From Halorubrum sp. F4 (GTDB lineage Archaea; Halobacteriota; Halobacteria; Halobacteriales; Haloferacaceae), in the NCBI RefSeq assembly GCF_027257195.1, contig NZ_JAPDFS010000001.1, positions 285,188 to 349,187 of the forward strand: a stretch of DNA of 64,000 bases. The letters are read 5' to 3'. Every line of letters starts with the position of its first letter. The stretch's first letter is position 1. This document shows positions 61,690 through 64,000 of the stretch, one piece after another. The position numbers and the translations under genes were made by a program. Below the pieces are notes generated by a model. That model worked only from the letters and a program-made list of their open reading frames with translations. It was not told the origin of the DNA and ran no database searches.

Positions 61690-62385
61690 TCAGACGACAC
61701 AGCGCATCTCCGCCGGGAGATACGAGCCGATCGCGGCCAGCAGCCCCGGCGGGTCGGTTCCCTCGGCACAGACGACGCTCTGTTCCAGCAGCCCCAGCCG
61801 CTCGACGGTGACGATGTCCTGTGCGTGACCCGCGCGATTCACCGTCGCGCGTACCTCTCCACGCGTCGCGGAGTTGACGTTCAGCCGACCCGGTCCCCGC
61901 TGCCAGTCGTAGAGGCGGTCCCGCTCGGCGTCGGCGAGCCGGTGTGGGTCGGCGTCCGGCTCGCCGAGATCGCCGCCGTAGACGAACGTCATCGGGAGAT
62001 GCTGGACGAGACCGAACCGCTCGACGACCTGTTCGGGCGCGCCGACGCCGAGACCCAGCTCGTCGGCGGGAACGTGGACCTCCTCGCCCGCGTCGAGGAC
62101 GAAGCCCTCGGCGTCCCACGACTCGAGGGTGCCGACGTACGTCTCGCCGGAGACGAACCCCTCGTCATGGGCGACGATCGCTCCCCACGTCTCCGCGAGG
62201 ACGTTGCGGGCGACGGTGGCGTCGTCGCCGGTCACGTCGACCTGGACGAAGTCGTCGTCGCGGACGCCGACGGTCCACTCGACCGCGAGCTCGCCCACGT
62301 CGTTGCCGACGAGCGAGTTCATCCCGTCGAGCGCGCGGTCGCGGGCGTCGCCCTCGACGTAGCACTTGGTCGCGAGGACGACCAT
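61690..62385 (-). CDS. DUF2110 family protein
   Basis: A 231-residue conserved archaeal protein. VVLATKCYVEGDARDRALDGM at the N-terminus, FVQVDVTGDDATVARNVLAETWG and GETYVGTLESWDAEGFVLDAG (an S1/OB-like element near 90-115) are family features, as are GLVQHLPMTF and RLYDWQRGPGRLNVNSATR. The start overlaps the TFE stop by one base (TGATG), an arrangement conserved in haloarchaea, which suggests a role linked to transcription or translation. Function is not known. Confidence 0.88.
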   Translation of the reverse strand: MVVLATKCYVEGDARDRALDGMNSLVGNDVGELAVEWTVGVRDDDFVQVDVTGDDATVARNVLAETWGAIVAHDEGFVSGETYVGTLESWDAEGFVLDAGEEVHVPADELGLGVGAPEQVVERFGLVQHLPMTFVYGGDLGEPDADPHRLADAERDRLYDWQRGPGRLNVNSATRGEVRATVNRAGHAQDIVTVERLGLLEQSVVCAEGTDPPGLLAAIGSYLPAEMRCVV

Positions 62386-62909
62386 CAGCCGGTCACGTCC
62401 GCGTTGAGCTCGTCTCGAAGCTCCTCGAGGCGCATCGACAGCGCCTCCTGGAGCCGGTCGTTCTCCATCGCGTCGAGCGGCGAGCCGCACTCGGGACACT
62501 CGAAGCCGAAGTCCATCGCCTCGCCGAACTCGAAGCGGAGCGAACACACCTCACAGAGGTAGAACTCGTGGGTGCGCTCGTACTCCTCCCGGTCGTCCAA
62601 CGCGTCGAGGAGCCGGTACATCTCCTCCTGGAGGTTCTCCGGAATGTTGTCGTAGTGGAACGTCCAGAGGTACGTGAGCCAGCCCGAGTCCTCGTCGCGG
62701 ACCCGCCGATAGGTGGCGAGGTCGTTCTCGTAGAGGATGAACAGCGCGCGACGGACGTCGTTGAGCTCCAGTCCGAGCTCCTCGGCCAACTCCTCGTCGG
62801 TCACCTCGCCGTCCGGGGGCGCGGCCGCGACCGGCATCCCCGTCGGCCCCACGAGCTCGTGGAGGTACTTCTGGATGACGGGGTCGTTCAACAGGTCCTC
62901 AAAAGCCAT
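62385..62909 (-). CDS. tfe: transcription initiation factor E alpha subunit
   Basis: A 174-residue archaeal TFE. The N-terminal winged helix (MAFEDLLNDPVIQKYLHEL, ELGLELNDVRRALFILYEND) is followed by a zinc ribbon with CEVC (near residue 118) and CPEC (near 137). TFE helps RNA polymerase open promoters. A TATA-like CTTTTAACC (about 62936-62944 on the minus strand) lies 27-35 nt upstream of the ATG. It is first gene of the TFE-DUF2110-DUF5803 operon. Confidence 0.95.
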   Translation of the reverse strand: MAFEDLLNDPVIQKYLHELVGPTGMPVAAAPPDGEVTDEELAEELGLELNDVRRALFILYENDLATYRRVRDEDSGWLTYLWTFHYDNIPENLQEEMYRLLDALDDREEYERTHEFYLCEVCSLRFEFGEAMDFGFECPECGSPLDAMENDRLQEALSMRLEELRDELNADVTG

Positions 62910-63025
62910 TACCGTGATATGGCGGTGGATCGGGGTTAAAAGCTCCGAAAGGGACCACGCCCCCGTTCCCGGACGTACTCCGGCTCCGGCAGAGCTATAC
63001 GCCCCCCGGCTCACGGGTTCCGCGT

Positions 63026-64000
63026 ATGAGTTCCGGTCCGATCGAGCGGGGATCAGCGATGAGCGAGCGGGCGTACGCGGTCGTCGGCGCGCTCGCGCTC
63101 GCGGCGGTCCCGATCGTCACCGCGGCGGTCCCGATCGTGCCCCTCGCGTGGCTTCTCGACGCCGTCGTCGGACTCGCCGTCGGACCCGACATCGCCGGAG
63201 TGGGGAACGGAACCGTCATCGGCGTCGTCGCGTCCGTCGTCTTCGGGCTCGCGACCTCGATCGCGCTCGGACCGATCCTCGTCGATCGGCGGATCGAGCG
63301 GCTCCCCGCGGCCGACCTCGACGACCGCCCCGCGGCGTTCATCGAGTCACGCGTCGACGCGATCGCGGAGGCGGTCGGCGTCGAGCCCCCGCCGGTCACG
63401 GCCGTCCGAGCGGAGGCGGCCAACGTCGCCGTCGCCGACGGCTACCGGGGGCCGCGGCTCGTCGTCTCCACGCGGCTCCTCTCGTTGCCGGCGGCGGACC
63501 GCGACGCCGCGTTGCGTCACGCGATGGTCCGGCTGCGCACGCGGGAGGCCGCGTTCACGACCGCGACCTTGCCCGGCCTCGTCGTCGTCGAGTGGGTGAC
63601 GCTGCTCGCGACGCTGCTCGTCGGTCGTCGGTCCGACCGCGGCCCGGCCGACCGTCGAGTCAACCGGATCCACGGATACGAGCCGGACCGCGAGCGGATC
63701 CCGGCACCCGCGTACGCCGCCGCCGGCCTGCTCGTCTGGCTGGTCGCGCTCCCGGCGTGGATCCCGGCGGTCGTCGGCGACCGCCTGTTCGTCGCCGGTC
63801 GACGCCGAGCCGCCGACGCCGCGGTGGCTCGGGTCGGCGAGGCGGAACGCGACGGACTCGCGAACGCGGTCGGCTTCGCCGGGGACGCCGCCGGCGCGGC
63901 CGACTGGCCGCCGCTCTTGGACCGGCTCTCGCTCGTCTCGATGGCGGACGACGAGACGAGTCGAGTGCGGGGGACGAGCCGGCAGGAGGCGCGGATCCGG
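63026..64000 (+). CDS. M48-like membrane protein lacking zinc motif, 3' end cut by window
   Basis: An open frame to the window end, 325 codons seen. The N-terminus has two to three helices (about 15-40, 45-85). The middle, AAFIESRVDAIAEAVGVEPPPVTAVRAEAANVAVADGYRGPRLVVSTRLLSL, followed by RDAALRHAMVRLRTREAAF, has the order of HtpX/M48 metalloproteases, but where they carry HExxH this protein reads RHAMVRLRTRE, lacking both conserved His and the catalytic Glu in that form. A second hydrophobic pair (about 232-252) follows. It may be a pseudo-protease or a distant relative; the call is moderate. Confidence 0.65.
   Translation, partial: MSSGPIERGSAMSERAYAVVGALALAAVPIVTAAVPIVPLAWLLDAVVGLAVGPDIAGVGNGTVIGVVASVVFGLATSIALGPILVDRRIERLPAADLDDRPAAFIESRVDAIAEAVGVEPPPVTAVRAEAANVAVADGYRGPRLVVSTRLLSLPAADRDAALRHAMVRLRTREAAFTTATLPGLVVVEWVTLLATLLVGRRSDRGPADRRVNRIHGYEPDRERIPAPAYAAAGLLVWLVALPAWIPAVVGDRLFVAGRRRAADAAVARVGEAERDGLANAVGFAGDAAGAADWPPLLDRLSLVSMADDETSRVRGTSRQEARIR

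Noticed and set aside
1..64000. CRISPR arrays, rRNA and tRNA genes
   Set aside because: I saw no regularly spaced repeats and no cloverleaf or rRNA-like sequence in the gaps; a covariance search would be decisive for tRNAs.

Overview
The window is 64 kb of GC-rich DNA from a haloarchaeon (class Halobacteria, most like Halorubrum or a close relative; the genus is inferred). The evidence is the very acidic predicted proteins, archaeal promoters with TATA boxes about 25-30 nt before start codons (leaderless mRNAs), Tat-type RR signal peptides with lipoboxes, transcription factor E, UPF0212 and many haloarchaea-restricted families. I saw no rRNA, tRNA or CRISPR array. Genes are dense and mostly in short co-directional operons with ATGA/TGATG overlaps.

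Layout. 1-5.2 kb: a SipW-type archaeal signal peptidase surrounded by three secreted SipW-substrate-like proteins, a Ser/Thr-rich stalked protein and a 55-residue membrane protein. 5.2-7.4 kb: three paralogous winged-helix membrane proteins (DUF7344 type) around an AT-rich spacer. 7.5-10.2 kb: photolyase and a transsulfuration enzyme. 10.3-15.1 kb: nosL divergent from a nosD-nosF-nosY operon, with no nosZ in the window. 15.3-19.2 kb: lipoproteins, a DUF3267 metalloprotease-like protein and a TnpB-only IS element with similar hairpins at both ends. 18.9-23.0 kb: siroheme nitrite/sulfite reductase with DUF6360, small proteins, a CBS-HTH regulator with a perfect palindrome at its start, and UPF0212.

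23.2-31.4 kb is the branched-chain amino acid block on the minus strand: leuA, then ilvB-ilvN-ilvC-leuC-leuD-leuB. Two things stand out. leuA has an apparent single-base insertion in a C run that separates its start codon from its conserved N-terminus. Between leuA and ilvB lie a terminator-like hairpin, a TATA box, and a 24-codon leader ORF whose last eight residues are mostly Val/Ile/Ala and whose stop codon falls in the loop of a perfect hairpin. This is the layout of a translation-coupled attenuator, which I do not know to have been described in Archaea, and it is the most interesting signal here.

31.6-43.8 kb: menA-menC (menaquinone), a Dna2-like OB-fold/Cas4-type nuclease/SF1 helicase fusion, a class V aminotransferase, YqcI/YcgG and isochorismatase-family proteins, a second transsulfuration enzyme and lipA. 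43.8-55.6 kb: a peptide-use island (gamma-glutamyltransferase, DUF1028, proline-iminopeptidase-like hydrolase, M24 aminopeptidase, complete dipeptide ABC importer, Bat-type HTH regulator). 55.7-64 kb: Hsp20, DMT exporter, Bcp peroxiredoxin, methionine aminopeptidase, ATP-NAD kinase-like protein, a 37-residue membrane protein, CinA-like protein, the TFE-DUF2110-DUF5803 operon and, cut by the window end, an M48-like membrane protein that appears to lack the zinc motif.
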